Made by a program: the position numbers and the translations under genes. The notes beneath the pieces were generated by a model. The model was not told the DNA's origin, searched no databases, and saw nothing but the letters and a program-made list of their open reading frames with translations. From Pseudomonas shirazensis (lineage in GTDB: Bacteria; Pseudomonadota; Gammaproteobacteria; Pseudomonadales; Pseudomonadaceae): 64,000 bases of DNA. The stretch spans positions 310,001 through 374,000 of the forward strand of contig NZ_JABWRD020000001.1 in NCBI RefSeq assembly GCF_014268785.2, in the 5' to 3' direction. Position 1 is the first letter of the stretch, and every line of letters starts with the position of its first letter. Positions 55,968 to 64,000 of the stretch are shown here, in pieces.

Positions 55968-57575
55968 ATGATGCGTGACGGATCTGTGCCCACCTGTGAC
56001 ATGCCGCAACCCGCAAAACGCCCGGTACTGCCAGGAATTGCCGTGTTGCAGGGGGCAGCGCTGGCTGCCGTGCTGGCCGCCATGGCGTTTGCTCAGTTGG
56101 CGTTCTATCTGGCCCTGCCGCTGGCATTGTTGGTGCTCTGGTTACCGGGCTGGCGACGCAAGGCAGCCCAGCCAGGAAACGCCGAGCCGTCTGCACCGGC
56201 GCACCATGAGCTGACCCAAACCTTGGCGCGCAGCACCAGCCGTAACGCCTTGTCTGCCGCTTCCATGGCTTTTTCGGTACAACAGTTGGCCACTCGGTTG
56301 CAGTCACAGCTGGGCGCCGCCGATCAGATCGTTGACAGTGCACAGATCATGATCGGTACCGAGAAGGCGACCGCTCAGCTCAGCCAGCAGGCGTTGCAGG
56401 CGGCCCGTTCAGCACATTCCAGCAGCGCGGCAGGGCAGCAGGTACTGGCCGAGTCGATCCAGCGCATGCACCAGTTAAGCGCCCGGGCCACGGCCAGCCG
56501 CGAGTTGATCGAAGCCCTGCACCAGCGCAGCGAAGATATCGCTCGGGTCACCTTGGTGATCCAGGCCATCGCCAGCCAGACCAACCTGCTCGCGCTTAAC
56601 GCGGCGATCGAGGCGGCCAGGGCAGGCGAGCACGGGCGTGGCTTTGCAGTGGTTGCCGATGAAGTGCGCGGCCTGGCCGGGCGAACCGCAGCCGCTACCG
56701 GCGAAGTGGGCGCGATGGTCGCCGATATTCAGGCCCGCACCGCTGAGGTGGTCGAGCAGATTCGTAGTCTGGCCGGGGATTTGAGTGCTGACCTGGTTCA
56801 GGTCGAGCAAACAGGCGAGCAATTGACCTTGATCGCCAAGCTGGCGGCCTCTGTGGAGCTGCAGGTTGACGAGATCGCCGAGGGCACCCAGATCAACCAG
56901 CAACAACTGGATAACCTGTTCCAGGCGGTTGGGCAGGTGCGCACTGATCTGGAGCTCAGCGATGGGCAAACGCGCAGTCTTGCCCAGGCAGCGGTGCACA
57001 TGGAACGACAAGCGGAGGCGCTTAGCGAACGGCTGGCCGAAGTTGGCCTGGATGACTATCACCAGCGCATTTTTGCGCTTGCCGAGCAGGGCGCGCGAAG
57101 TATCTCTGCCCGCTTTGAGCAGGATATCGAGCAAGGTCTGATTAGCGAAGAGGCGCTGTTCGATCGGCGCTACCAACCCATCCCGAGCATGCAGCCGCCG
57201 CGCTTTACCACCCGCTTTGACCAGTACACCGATACGGTGCTGCCCCAATTGCAGGAGCCGCTGCTGGCCCAGCATGAGGGGCTGGTCTACGCGATTGCCT
57301 GCACTGGCGAGGGCTACGTACCAACGCACAACGCGGCGTTCAACCTGCCCTTGACCGGCGACCCGCTGCATGACACCGCGCACAACCGCAGCAAGCGCAA
57401 GTTCGACGACCGCACCGGTATCCGCTGTGGCAACCATCAGCAGCGGTTGCTGTTGCAAACCTACAGCCGTGATACCGGTGAACTCATGCATGACCTGTCG
57501 GTGCCGCTGTTCATCAACGGTAGGCACTGGGGCGGCCTGCGTCTGGGCTACAAGCCCGAGCCTGGTCTGAACTGA
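55968..57575 (+). CDS. methyl-accepting chemotaxis protein with C-terminal sensory region
   Basis: A 535-residue chemoreceptor anchored by two closely spaced N-terminal hydrophobic segments (about residues 20-60) with no periplasmic sensor between them. The MCP signalling domain (about 90-370) has the hairpin [36 protein letters not shown]-terminal cytoplasmic region (about 370-535) contains [31 protein letters not shown] and [20 protein letters not shown], a recurrent sensor-like tail of some Pseudomonas MCPs. The ligand is unknown. A FliA-type promoter precedes it. Confidence 0.88.
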   Translation: MMRDGSVPTCDMPQPAKRPVLPGIAVLQGAALAAVLAAMAFAQLAFYLALPLALLVLWLPGWRRKAAQPGNAEPSAPAHHELTQTLARSTSRNALSAASMAFSVQQLATRLQSQLGAADQIVDSAQIMIGTEKATAQLSQQALQAARSAHSSSAAGQQVLAESIQRMHQLSARATASRELIEALHQRSEDIARVTLVIQAIASQTNLLALNAAIEAARAGEHGRGFAVVADEVRGLAGRTAAATGEVGAMVADIQARTAEVVEQIRSLAGDLSADLVQVEQTGEQLTLIAKLAASVELQVDEIAEGTQINQQQLDNLFQAVGQVRTDLELSDGQTRSLAQAAVHMERQAEALSERLAEVGLDDYHQRIFALAEQGARSISARFEQDIEQGLISEEALFDRRYQPIPSMQPPRFTTRFDQYTDTVLPQLQEPLLAQHEGLVYAIACTGEGYVPTHNAAFNLPLTGDPLHDTAHNRSKRKFDDRTGIRCGNHQQRLLLQTYSRDTGELMHDLSVPLFINGRHWGGLRLGYKPEPGLN

Positions 57576-57688
57576 GCGGAGTTTATTGCCGCTGATGCAA
57601 TACAGATGTACCAGTCCGCGCTGTTTGTAGTTTCGGTTGATGCGTATCATGGCTGCATCGTTAGGTTGCTAATTAAATTCCGGAGGGG

Positions 57689-57886
57689 ATGATGAATAGC
57701 CAGATCGATGTCGCAGTGATGATCGGCTCCGGTGTGCCGGCAGCATTGCAGGCGCGTGGCCTGCGGGTCTGCTGGGTCGTGCTGGTGAATGGCGAACGTC
57801 GTGGTACCGCGTTTGCCAGTCGCCGTGAGGCGCTGGAATGCCAAGCTGCCTGGCAGGCCCAGCTCGGCCGAACACAGGCAGCCTGA
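57689..57886 (+). CDS. small hypothetical protein (65 aa)
   Basis: ATG at 57689, four bases after a near-perfect GGAGGG ribosome binding site; a second in-frame ATG follows at once. The product (MMNSQIDVAVMIGSGVPAAL...) is a soluble 65-residue protein with WVVLVNGERRGTAFASRREALE, which looks like a small alpha/beta fold. No family is recognised. It is convergent with the next small gene, eight bases away. Confidence 0.65.
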   Translation: MMNSQIDVAVMIGSGVPAALQARGLRVCWVVLVNGERRGTAFASRREALECQAAWQAQLGRTQAA

Positions 57887-57894
57887 AAGCCTTT

Positions 57895-58092
57895 TCAGCT
57901 CTCCAGAAAGCGCGCCAGTTCACACGCATCGCTGTGCCGGCGCCGAAAACCTCTTACCCGGCCGGTAGTGCTGTCGGTTACGTGAAAAAAGGCGATGCCG
58001 GCAGCCACTACCCGAAATCTGGGTCGGTCTGTAGCGCTGGACAGGCAATAAATGTCGCTTGGGCCTCGACGGATTTCAGTATTTTCGTGCAT
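57895..58092 (-). CDS. small hypothetical protein (65 aa)
   Basis: On the minus strand GGGAG stands four bases before the ATG at 58092. The 65-residue product (MHENTEIRRGPSDIYCLSS... to ARFLES) has a compact composition, including RFRVVAAGIAFFHVTD and VRGFRRRHSDACELA, that looks coding on this strand; the opposite-strand frames look random. It has no recognised motif. It is divergent from the 175-residue gene after a 242-bp gap with no clear promoter. Confidence 0.62.
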   Translation of the reverse strand: MHENTEIRRGPSDIYCLSSATDRPRFRVVAAGIAFFHVTDSTTGRVRGFRRRHSDACELARFLES

Positions 58093-58334
58093 ATTTCTCC
58101 CGTGTAGCGCGCAGAGGGTTGCCTTGGGCCGTCAGGCCTGGGACCTGTCGCTATCTATTGCATGTCTACCGGCAGTGTTGAAGTCAGCATTTACGCCTGC
58201 GTTGTGGGAAAATTGCCGAAATGTGATGTGCGGATCTGGCTGGCACGGCGGGGTTAAAAATCCTGCCTGCTGTGTAGTCTTTATGTACGGGCCGCTCGTG
58301 CTCTATTTCATTAGTCTTTCAGCAGCGATCTGAA

Positions 58335-58862
58335 ATGGCTGCGCCGCCGATCAATTCGGGTGTGGCGCTTGTAACCCTGTTTGAGGATTTGAGATTGGCA
58401 GTCAGTACTCTTGATACCCATGCGTTATTTGCATTGGGCGACTTGCGTGGCAAGTTGGCCCAGTTGTTTCACGGGCGTTTCGTTTATGTCACCGAGCAAA
58501 GCCCCGACGGTTTGTACATGGCCGAAATCGACACCGACAGCTCATTGGTGGTGGATGACAAACAGCGGCTTGAGCTGAAGGTAGGCGATCACTTCCGCGC
58601 CGCAGTTCTGCCCAGTCGCGAAGGTGGCAAGCTGGAGCTGCGTTTTCGCGAGATCAAGCTGAATATCTACGGCGGCGACTATGCCTTCGTCAAAGTGGCG
58701 GAAGGTGAGGGCATCGTGTTTCGTAACGGCCAGGGCGTGATGTTGGTCTTTGCCGCCCAGCAACAAGTGCAGGAAGGCCTGGGCAAGCTGCTCAAGGCTG
58801 TGACCGGCAAAGTCGCCAAGTGGCGCAAAGGCGAGCTGACCACATTCAAGGCCAGCGAGTGA
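58335..58862 (+). CDS. hypothetical protein (175 aa), Pseudomonas type
   Basis: A 175-residue soluble protein, MAAPPINSGVALVTLFEDL..., with alternating beta-strand-like segments (GRFVYVTEQ, DGLYMAEIDTDSSLVV, KLELRFREIKLNIYG) and an amphipathic C-terminal helix (VQEGLGKLLKAVTGKVAKWRKGE). No family is recognised. The ribosome binding site is weak. Its stop overlaps the next gene by four bases (GTGA), so the two are translated together. Confidence 0.7.
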   Translation: MAAPPINSGVALVTLFEDLRLAVSTLDTHALFALGDLRGKLAQLFHGRFVYVTEQSPDGLYMAEIDTDSSLVVDDKQRLELKVGDHFRAAVLPSREGGKLELRFREIKLNIYGGDYAFVKVAEGEGIVFRNGQGVMLVFAAQQQVQEGLGKLLKAVTGKVAKWRKGELTTFKASE

Positions 58863-59068
58863 GTGACGATAGCTTGTCTGCCCAGGGACGGGCGGAGTTT
58901 CACCGCCAGTTCAAATCACAAGCGCAGGCGCATGCCGAGCGGCTGCTGGCCCAGCACGCAGTGATGGGCAGCGCCTGGCTGAGTTGGGTTGCCGGCCAGT
59001 TGTATGAGATTACGCCCGCGCCCTTGGCTGCAATGGTCCGGCGCGAACTGCAGCGCTTGAATCGCTAA
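58859..59068 (+). CDS. small hypothetical protein (69 aa)
   Basis: GTG at 58859 overlaps the stop of the 175-residue gene (GTGAGTGA), the usual coupled arrangement. The frame remains open upstream to 58820 inside that gene. The product is a helical, Gln/Ala-rich 69-residue protein (MSDDSLSAQGRAEFHRQFKS..., ending RRELQRLNR). No function can be inferred beyond probable partnership with its neighbour. It converges on mrpG. Confidence 0.6.
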   Translation: MSDDSLSAQGRAEFHRQFKSQAQAHAERLLAQHAVMGSAWLSWVAGQLYEITPAPLAAMVRRELQRLNR

Positions 59069-59092
59069 GCCCAGGCTGGCTTGGCGGGTATC

Positions 59093-59458
59093 TCAATTGC
59101 CCTGGCTATTGCCGCCGCTGATTTCAGCAGGTACGTCTTCGCCTGCCGCACGTTTACGAAACAGCGCTGCACGGGCCAGTAGCAAGGTGGTAACCGGCAC
59201 GGTTATCGACAGCAGAATCGGGATCAGCAAGGCATGCACGATTGGCCCCTGCTTTAACCATGAAAAATACAGGATCGATGCCAGGCTCACGCACCAGGTG
59301 CCGATAGTTGAAGCCAGTGCAGGCGGGTGCATGCGTTGGAAGTAGTCTTTCAGCCGCACCAGGCCGATTGCACCAATCAGCGCGAACAGGCTGCCTATCA
59401 GCAGTAATGCTGCGGTCGTGAGTTCGAGCCAGAACGGCAGTTGCAGAGCTTCGGTCAT
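59093..59458 (-). CDS. mrpG: Mrp/Pha cation:proton antiporter subunit G
   Basis: MrpG/PhaG/ShaG, 121 aa, with three membrane segments and the family motif RLKDYFQRMHPPALASTIG (about residues 34-52). It is the last gene of the operon and overlaps mrpF by four bases. As part of a multi-subunit antiporter it supports Na+ or K+ extrusion in exchange for protons. Confidence 0.92.
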   Translation of the reverse strand: MTEALQLPFWLELTTAALLLIGSLFALIGAIGLVRLKDYFQRMHPPALASTIGTWCVSLASILYFSWLKQGPIVHALLIPILLSITVPVTTLLLARAALFRKRAAGEDVPAEISGGNSQGN

Positions 59459-59733
59459 TCTATTACCTCACCGCGCAGGAGGAATTTGGCCAGGGCGAAT
59501 GAGCCGACGAAGCCGAACAAGGCAATCAGCAGTGCGCCTTCGAAATAGGTATCGCTGGCATAGCGAATGCCCAGTACGAGCATCATCAACATGGCCAGGA
59601 TGTACAGGTAATCCAGCGCCAGGACCCGGTCCTGAGCGGAAGGGCCGCGGAACAACCTGACCAAGGCCAGCGCCATGGCGATGGTGAAGATGAACAAGCT
59701 GGCGAGAATGGCGTTGGCGAGCAGGCCTGTCAT
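59455..59733 (-). CDS. mrpF: Mrp/Pha cation:proton antiporter subunit F
   Basis: MrpF/PhaF, 92 aa, with three hydrophobic helices and the conserved RLFRGPSAQDRVLALD segment (about 26-41). It overlaps both neighbours by four bases (mrpE and mrpG), showing tight translational coupling. Confidence 0.92.
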   Translation of the reverse strand: MTGLLANAILASLFIFTIAMALALVRLFRGPSAQDRVLALDYLYILAMLMMLVLGIRYASDTYFEGALLIALFGFVGSFALAKFLLRGEVIE

Positions 59734-60218
59734 TCGAATATCTCCATCAGCGGGCGTTCATAGGTGTGCTTGAAATGTTCGATGAACTGCGCCTCATCAC
59801 GCAGATCGAACACGTGCAGCAGCAGCATGCTGCGGTCCAGGGCAAGTTCAGACCAGACCGTGCCGGGCACCACCGTAGTGATCATCGACAGAGCGGCCAG
59901 GCCGTGTACATCGTGCAGTGCCAGTGGAATGTGGACGAACGCCGATCGTGGCGGCCGGCGCTTTGCCGAAAGTACGCTGCGGGCAACTTGCAGGTTGGAG
60001 GTGATGACATCCAGGCCAATACGGCCGATCAGTTTGGCAACCACCCACGGCCGTTTCACGTGCGCATGTTGCGGGCGCAGTGGGGCCAGCAGGATAGGCG
60101 CGAGGATCGCCAGCAAGGCGCCAAGCAGAAGATTGCCTGGGCTTACCGAGAGATTCAGCAACAGCCACAACGCGAACAGCGCAATGGACAGTAGCGGAGC
60201 GGGTAACAGACGGTTCAT
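59730..60218 (-). CDS. mrpE: Mrp/Pha cation:proton antiporter subunit E
   Basis: MrpE/PhaE, 162 aa, with N-terminal hydrophobic segments, the KLIGRIGLDVITSNLQVARSVL region, and MITTVVPGTVWSELALDR, typical of the family. The ATG at 60218 overlaps mrpD by four bases; the longer frame to 60398 lies inside mrpD and is rejected. Confidence 0.92.
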   Translation of the reverse strand: MNRLLPAPLLSIALFALWLLLNLSVSPGNLLLGALLAILAPILLAPLRPQHAHVKRPWVVAKLIGRIGLDVITSNLQVARSVLSAKRRPPRSAFVHIPLALHDVHGLAALSMITTVVPGTVWSELALDRSMLLLHVFDLRDEAQFIEHFKHTYERPLMEIFE

Positions 60219-61894
60219 GGCTGCACCTCGGTGTTGAAGGAGGTTGGGCCAGGAATTGGCATCGAGCTCATGACTGCCTCGATGTAGGCTTGCGGTGCCT
60301 GCAGGCTTGCAGCGGTGTCCTGGGTATAGCGCAGCAGCGGTTCGGCCCTGACGCTTAGGAACAGGCACAGGCCGAGCAGAATCGCGATCGGCAGGCACTC
60401 ATAGCGGCGCAGCAGCGGCGAAGGGCGCTCTTCAGGCTTCCAAAAGCGCTGGATGCCAACCCGGCCAAAGGCGATCAGTGACGCCATGCCGGAAAGCACC
60501 AATAACGCGACCAGGCACCAGCCGGCCGCCGACAGTGGCTGCTCCGGCGCAACGCCCAAGCCCAACGGGTTGAACAGCGCGCTGATCAGGCTCAGCTTGC
60601 CGATAAAGCCCGACAGCGGCGGCATGCCGATGATCAACAGCGCGCAGGCAATAAAGCTCAAACCCAGGAATGCCATGGTCCACGGAATGATCTGACCGAT
60701 TACCGCCTTCTGCTGATCGTCCAGGTTGATGCCCTTGGGTGGATGCAGAGACTCCAGCAGAGGCGGCGACAGGCCTTCGTCATCATCCAGCGGCGTCTCG
60801 TTGGCCGAGCGCGAGCGCTCGATCAATTCCGCCAGCAGGAACAACGCGCACAGGGCCAGGGTCGAGCTGACCAGGTAGAACAGCGCGCTGCCGGTCAGAA
60901 TTGGCTGGCCGAAACCTATCGCTGCCATCAAGGTGCCGGCTGAAACCAGAATGCTTAGCGCTGCCATGCGCTCCAGGCGCTGTGCGGCCAGAATCGACAC
61001 GGCGGCGACCGCCAGGGTTGCCAGGCCGCCGTACACCAGCCATTCGCCGCCAAAGTGCGCCGACGCGCCGGCTTGCCCGGAAAACAGCAACGTCCACAGT
61101 CGCAGCACGGCGTACAGGCCGACTTTGGTCATGATTGCGAATAGCGCGGCAACCGGTGCGCTTGCCGAGGAGTAGGCCGGTACCAGCCAGAAATTCAGCG
61201 GCCAGATCCCTGCCTTGGCCAGGAACGCCATCGCCAGAATGGCTGCGCCGGCGTGCAGCAGGCCACGATCAGCCTCAGGTACCAGCGGGATCTTCAAGGC
61301 CAGGTCGGCCATGTTCAGTGTGCCGGTGACGCCATAGAGCAGGGCTGCACCGACCAGAAACAGCGAAGAGGCGAACAGGTTGATGGCGATGTAGTGCAAG
61401 CCGGCTTTGACTCGAGCCCGACCTGAGCCGTGCAGGAGCAGGCCATACGACGCTGCCAGCAGCACCTCGAAGAACACGAACAGGTTGAACAGGTCGGCGG
61501 TGAGGAATGCGCCGTACAGGCCCATCAGCTGGATCTGGAACAACGCATGAAAACTCGCCCCGGCGCCGTCCCAGCGCGCCCGGGCGAACAGCAGGGCGCT
61601 GACGCCGATCACGCCGGTCAGGCTCAGCATCAATGCCGAGAGGTGGTCGACCACCAGCACGATGCCAAACGGGGCTGACCAGTTACCGGGCAAATAGACA
61701 CCGATCGACTCGGCCTGGCCTTGGCTGCGCACCCAGTTCAGCAGAGTCAGCGCAATCGCCAGGCCGATGATGCTCGACAGCAGGTTGAGGTGGGCCTTGA
61801 TCCGGCGATGTTTCTCACCCAGCAGCAACATTATCGCCGCTGTCACCAGCGGCAACAGGATTGGTGCGACGATCAATTGATTCATCCAGCTCAT
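60215..61894 (-). CDS. mrpD: Mrp/Pha cation:proton antiporter subunit D
   Basis: A NuoM/NuoN-like proton-translocating subunit of 559 aa with about 14 membrane helices. Visible features are the central lysine-bearing helix region FLAKAGIWPLNFWLVPAYSSASAPVAALFAIMTKVGLY and the C-terminal IGMPPLSGFIGK. A hydrophilic insertion at about 370-395 (SANETPLDDDEGLSPP) is a loop typical of the Pseudomonas-type subunit. It overlaps mrpC and mrpE by four bases each. Confidence 0.94.
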   Translation of the reverse strand: MSWMNQLIVAPILLPLVTAAIMLLLGEKHRRIKAHLNLLSSIIGLAIALTLLNWVRSQGQAESIGVYLPGNWSAPFGIVLVVDHLSALMLSLTGVIGVSALLFARARWDGAGASFHALFQIQLMGLYGAFLTADLFNLFVFFEVLLAASYGLLLHGSGRARVKAGLHYIAINLFASSLFLVGAALLYGVTGTLNMADLALKIPLVPEADRGLLHAGAAILAMAFLAKAGIWPLNFWLVPAYSSASAPVAALFAIMTKVGLYAVLRLWTLLFSGQAGASAHFGGEWLVYGGLATLAVAAVSILAAQRLERMAALSILVSAGTLMAAIGFGQPILTGSALFYLVSSTLALCALFLLAELIERSRSANETPLDDDEGLSPPLLESLHPPKGINLDDQQKAVIGQIIPWTMAFLGLSFIACALLIIGMPPLSGFIGKLSLISALFNPLGLGVAPEQPLSAAGWCLVALLVLSGMASLIAFGRVGIQRFWKPEERPSPLLRRYECLPIAILLGLCLFLSVRAEPLLRYTQDTAASLQAPQAYIEAVMSSMPIPGPTSFNTEVQP

Positions 61895-62235
61895 TCTTCA
61901 CGCTCCCGGCCATCGACGTGGTCAGTGCCGGTCAGCCCGCGCGAGGCCAGCAGCACAACCAGGAACAACGCGGTCATGGCAAAGCTGATGACGATCGCGG
62001 TCAACACCAATGCTTGTGGCAATGGGTCTGTGTAGTGCAGCAAGTCTTGCGTCACGCCTTCCTTGATGATCGGCTCTTTGCCGATGAACAGGCTGCCCAT
62101 GCTGAAGATGAACAGATTGACCCCGTAGGACAGCAGGCACAGCCCCATGATCACCTGATAGGTACGTGGCCGCAGGATCAGCCAGACCCCGGACGCGGCC
62201 AAGACACCGATGGCTACTGCAATGACTTCTTCCAT
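61891..62235 (-). CDS. mrpC: Mrp/Pha cation:proton antiporter subunit C
   Basis: A NuoK-like subunit of 114 aa with three membrane helices (GVLAASGVWLILRPRTYQV, LLSYGVNLFIFSMG and LTAIVISFAMTALFLVVLL). The ATG shares one base with the mrpA stop (TGATG), and the 3' end overlaps mrpD by four bases. Confidence 0.93.
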   Translation of the reverse strand: MEEVIAVAIGVLAASGVWLILRPRTYQVIMGLCLLSYGVNLFIFSMGSLFIGKEPIIKEGVTQDLLHYTDPLPQALVLTAIVISFAMTALFLVVLLASRGLTGTDHVDGREREE

Positions 62236-64000
62236 CAGGCGGCTCCTGTCTGGCTGGATTTCTGTGCGCTGCCTGGGCGATAGGCGCGCACTGATTGGTG
62301 GGCCAAGGCCGTCAGAATCAGCAAGGTCGAACCTACCACCACGCTGTACACGCCGATGTCGAAGAACAGTGCACTGGCCACGTGCACGTCACCCAGCAAT
62401 GGCAGGTGCAGGTGCGCGGTATGGGTGGTCAGGAACGGATAACCCAGCAGCATCGCGCCAGCGCCGGTAAGCGTTGCGCAGAGCAGGCCAGTACCCATCC
62501 AGCGCAGCGGCCGCAGGCTCATCTGCGCCTCCACCCATTGGGTGCCCGCCACCATGTACTGCAGGATGAATGCCACCGACATTACCAGGCCGGCGACGAA
62601 GCCACCCCCCGGTTGGTTGTGGCCGCGCATGAACAGGTACATCGACACCATCAGGGCCACCGGCAGCAATAGTCGCACCAACGCCGCAGGCACCATCATG
62701 AAGCCCATTGCCGTGTCGGTGGCATGCCGCGGATTGATCAGGTCGGTAACCACATCCGGGGCCAGCTGGCGCTGCTGCGCCGGCAGTTGCATGCTTTCCT
62801 TGGGTGGGCGGAAGCGGCGCAGCAGGGCGAATACGGTCAGCGCCACGGCAACCAGCACGGTGATCTCGCCGAGGGTATCGAAGCCGCGGAAGTCCACCAG
62901 CATCACGTTGACCACATTGGTCCCGCCGCCTTGGGGTAGTGCACGGCTCAAGTAGAACGAGGAGATATCGTTGGGCGTAGGCCGGGTCAGCATCGAGTAG
63001 GACAGCAGAGCCATTCCGCCACCGACCAACACGGCCAACAGCAGGTCACGCAGGCGGCGCAAGCGCGCTCGTTCCAGACTGCCAGGCAGAGGTGAGACAC
63101 CTTCGATACGGCGTGGCAGCCAGCGCAGACCGAGCAGGATCAGTACCGTGGTAACGACTTCAACCGCCAACTGAGTCAGGGCCAGGTCGGGGGCGGAGAA
63201 CCAGACGAAGGTGATGCAGGTCATCAGGCCGCAGACGCTGACCATGGTCAGTGCCGCCAGACGATGATATTTGGCCTGCCAGGCAGCCCCGATGGCGCAG
63301 GCAATAGCAATCAGCCACAAGGCTACGAACACCCCGGAGCCAGGTATCTTGGGTCGATCACCCCAGCTCAGGCCGCTATACAGCAGCGGCGTCAGGCCAG
63401 CGATAAACGCCGCCAGCACGAGCATGAACAGTTGTTTCTGCAAGCGTCGGGTGGTCAGCGCTGCCTCCACATGACGCGCGATCAGCATCAACCGGACCAG
63501 CCCATGTTCGAACAGGCGCTTGCCATTGAAGCGTTCGATCAGTGGCGGATACGGGAACCTGCCCAGGCGCAGTTGCTTGCGCAACAGCAGGTACAGCACC
63601 ACGCCACCGCACATGGCCACCAAGCTCATGATCAGTGGCGCATTCCAGCCGTGCCAGATGGCCAGGCTGTACTCGGGCAGCGTGCCCCCGACCACCGGCA
63701 GCGCCGCTGCGGCGAGCAGGGGGCCGACCGATTGGGCCGGGAAGATCCCCACCACCAGGCAGGTCAGCACCAGCAGCTCGACCGGTGCCCGCATCCAGCG
63801 CGGTGGTTCGTGGGGGGTATGCGGCAGGTCCTGGGCAGGTGGGCCGAAAAATACGTCTACGGTAAAGCGCAGGGCGTAGGCAACGCTGAAGGTGCCCGCC
63901 AGGGTGGCGATGACTGGCAGCGTGGCTTCAACCCAGGCGGTAGAGGAAATGAACACCGTTTCGGCGAAGAACATTTCCTTGGACAAGAAGCCGTTCATCA
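62235..64000 (-). CDS. mrpA: Mrp/Pha cation:proton antiporter fused subunit A/B, 3' part
   Basis: The 5' end lies beyond the window; the frame is open to the last base, and the first methionine seen (MNGFLSKEMFF) belongs to the internal NuoL-like motif, not a start. The visible 588 or so codons cover the C-terminal part of the NuoL-like subunit A (SAPDLALTQLAVEVVTTVLILLGLRWLP) and a fused MrpB-like domain (PVALMVSMYLFMRGHNQPGGGFVAGL). The fusion is typical of six-gene Pha/Sha systems of Gram-negative bacteria. Confidence 0.93.
   Translation of the reverse strand, partial: MNGFLSKEMFFAETVFISSTAWVEATLPVIATLAGTFSVAYALRFTVDVFFGPPAQDLPHTPHEPPRWMRAPVELLVLTCLVVGIFPAQSVGPLLAAAALPVVGGTLPEYSLAIWHGWNAPLIMSLVAMCGGVVLYLLLRKQLRLGRFPYPPLIERFNGKRLFEHGLVRLMLIARHVEAALTTRRLQKQLFMLVLAAFIAGLTPLLYSGLSWGDRPKIPGSGVFVALWLIAIACAIGAAWQAKYHRLAALTMVSVCGLMTCITFVWFSAPDLALTQLAVEVVTTVLILLGLRWLPRRIEGVSPLPGSLERARLRRLRDLLLAVLVGGGMALLSYSMLTRPTPNDISSFYLSRALPQGGGTNVVNVMLVDFRGFDTLGEITVLVAVALTVFALLRRFRPPKESMQLPAQQRQLAPDVVTDLINPRHATDTAMGFMMVPAALVRLLLPVALMVSMYLFMRGHNQPGGGFVAGLVMSVAFILQYMVAGTQWVEAQMSLRPLRWMGTGLLCATLTGAGAMLLGYPFLTTHTAHLHLPLLGDVHVASALFFDIGVYSVVVGSTLLILTALAHQSVRAYRPGSAQKSSQTGAA

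Noticed and set aside
58241..58258. TGGCAC-N-GGTTA as a sigma-54 promoter before the 175-residue gene
   Set aside because: The -24 half matches, but the base pair expected at -12 is TT, not GC, so the second half is absent.

Overview
The window is GC-rich chromosomal DNA from a Pseudomonas, most likely of the putida/fluorescens lineage. The evidence is the gene content and order. The block nppA1A2BCD - mltD - gloB - methyltransferase - rnhA - dnaQ is a Pseudomonas core arrangement. The window also carries kdpFABCDE, an ercA/ercS ethanol-oxidation locus, a fadB2x/fadAx-type beta-oxidation operon and an Mrp/Pha/Sha antiporter operon. No rRNA, tRNA, insertion sequence, CRISPR array or prophage was seen.

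Layout. 1-659: 3' end of an AI-2E/PerM-family membrane protein. 774-8564: kdpFABC potassium pump plus kdpDE two-component system. 8588-15450 (minus): an orphan type VI secretion (T6SS) effector island, vgrG - DUF4123 adaptor - VasX-like toxin - putative membrane immunity protein, with every junction overlapping or close. 15800-18344 (minus): TonB-dependent receptor and a DUF2946 protein. 18549-24061: signalling genes (small protein, hybrid kinase, GAF-degenerate GGDEF-EAL protein, BdlA-like PAS/MCP protein). 24090-31473 (minus): npp/yej peptide ABC importer with two binding proteins. 31596-37033: mltD, gloB, methyltransferase, rnhA, dnaQ, a small protein and an FMN reductase. 37042-39977: phnX and phnW with a divergent LysR regulator. 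40135-41157: AraC-type regulator. 41165-46182: a decayed NEL-domain fragment followed by an intact 1512-residue dermonecrotic-toxin-like/LRR/NEL putative E3 ubiquitin ligase effector. 46352-50248: SDR dehydrogenase, thiolase, acyl-CoA dehydrogenase and enoyl-CoA hydratase (2-methylbutyryl/short-chain acyl-CoA oxidation). 50438-55159: aldehyde dehydrogenase, an orphan 23-residue PqqA peptide gene too short for routine gene calling, ErcA and hybrid kinase ErcS. 55367-59068: DksA2-like protein lacking two zinc cysteines, a chemoreceptor with a likely FliA promoter, and four small Pseudomonas-type proteins. 59093-64000 (minus): mrpGFEDC and the 3' part of a fused mrpAB.

The parts most worth follow-up are: the T6SS island, where an 11-bp hairpin appears to hold the ribosome binding site of the putative immunity gene; the NEL effector with its internally deleted relict neighbour; and the orphan pqqA, flanked by REP-like repeats and a hairpin, inside the ethanol-oxidation locus. 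All functional calls rest on reading motifs and gene context; no database search was possible.
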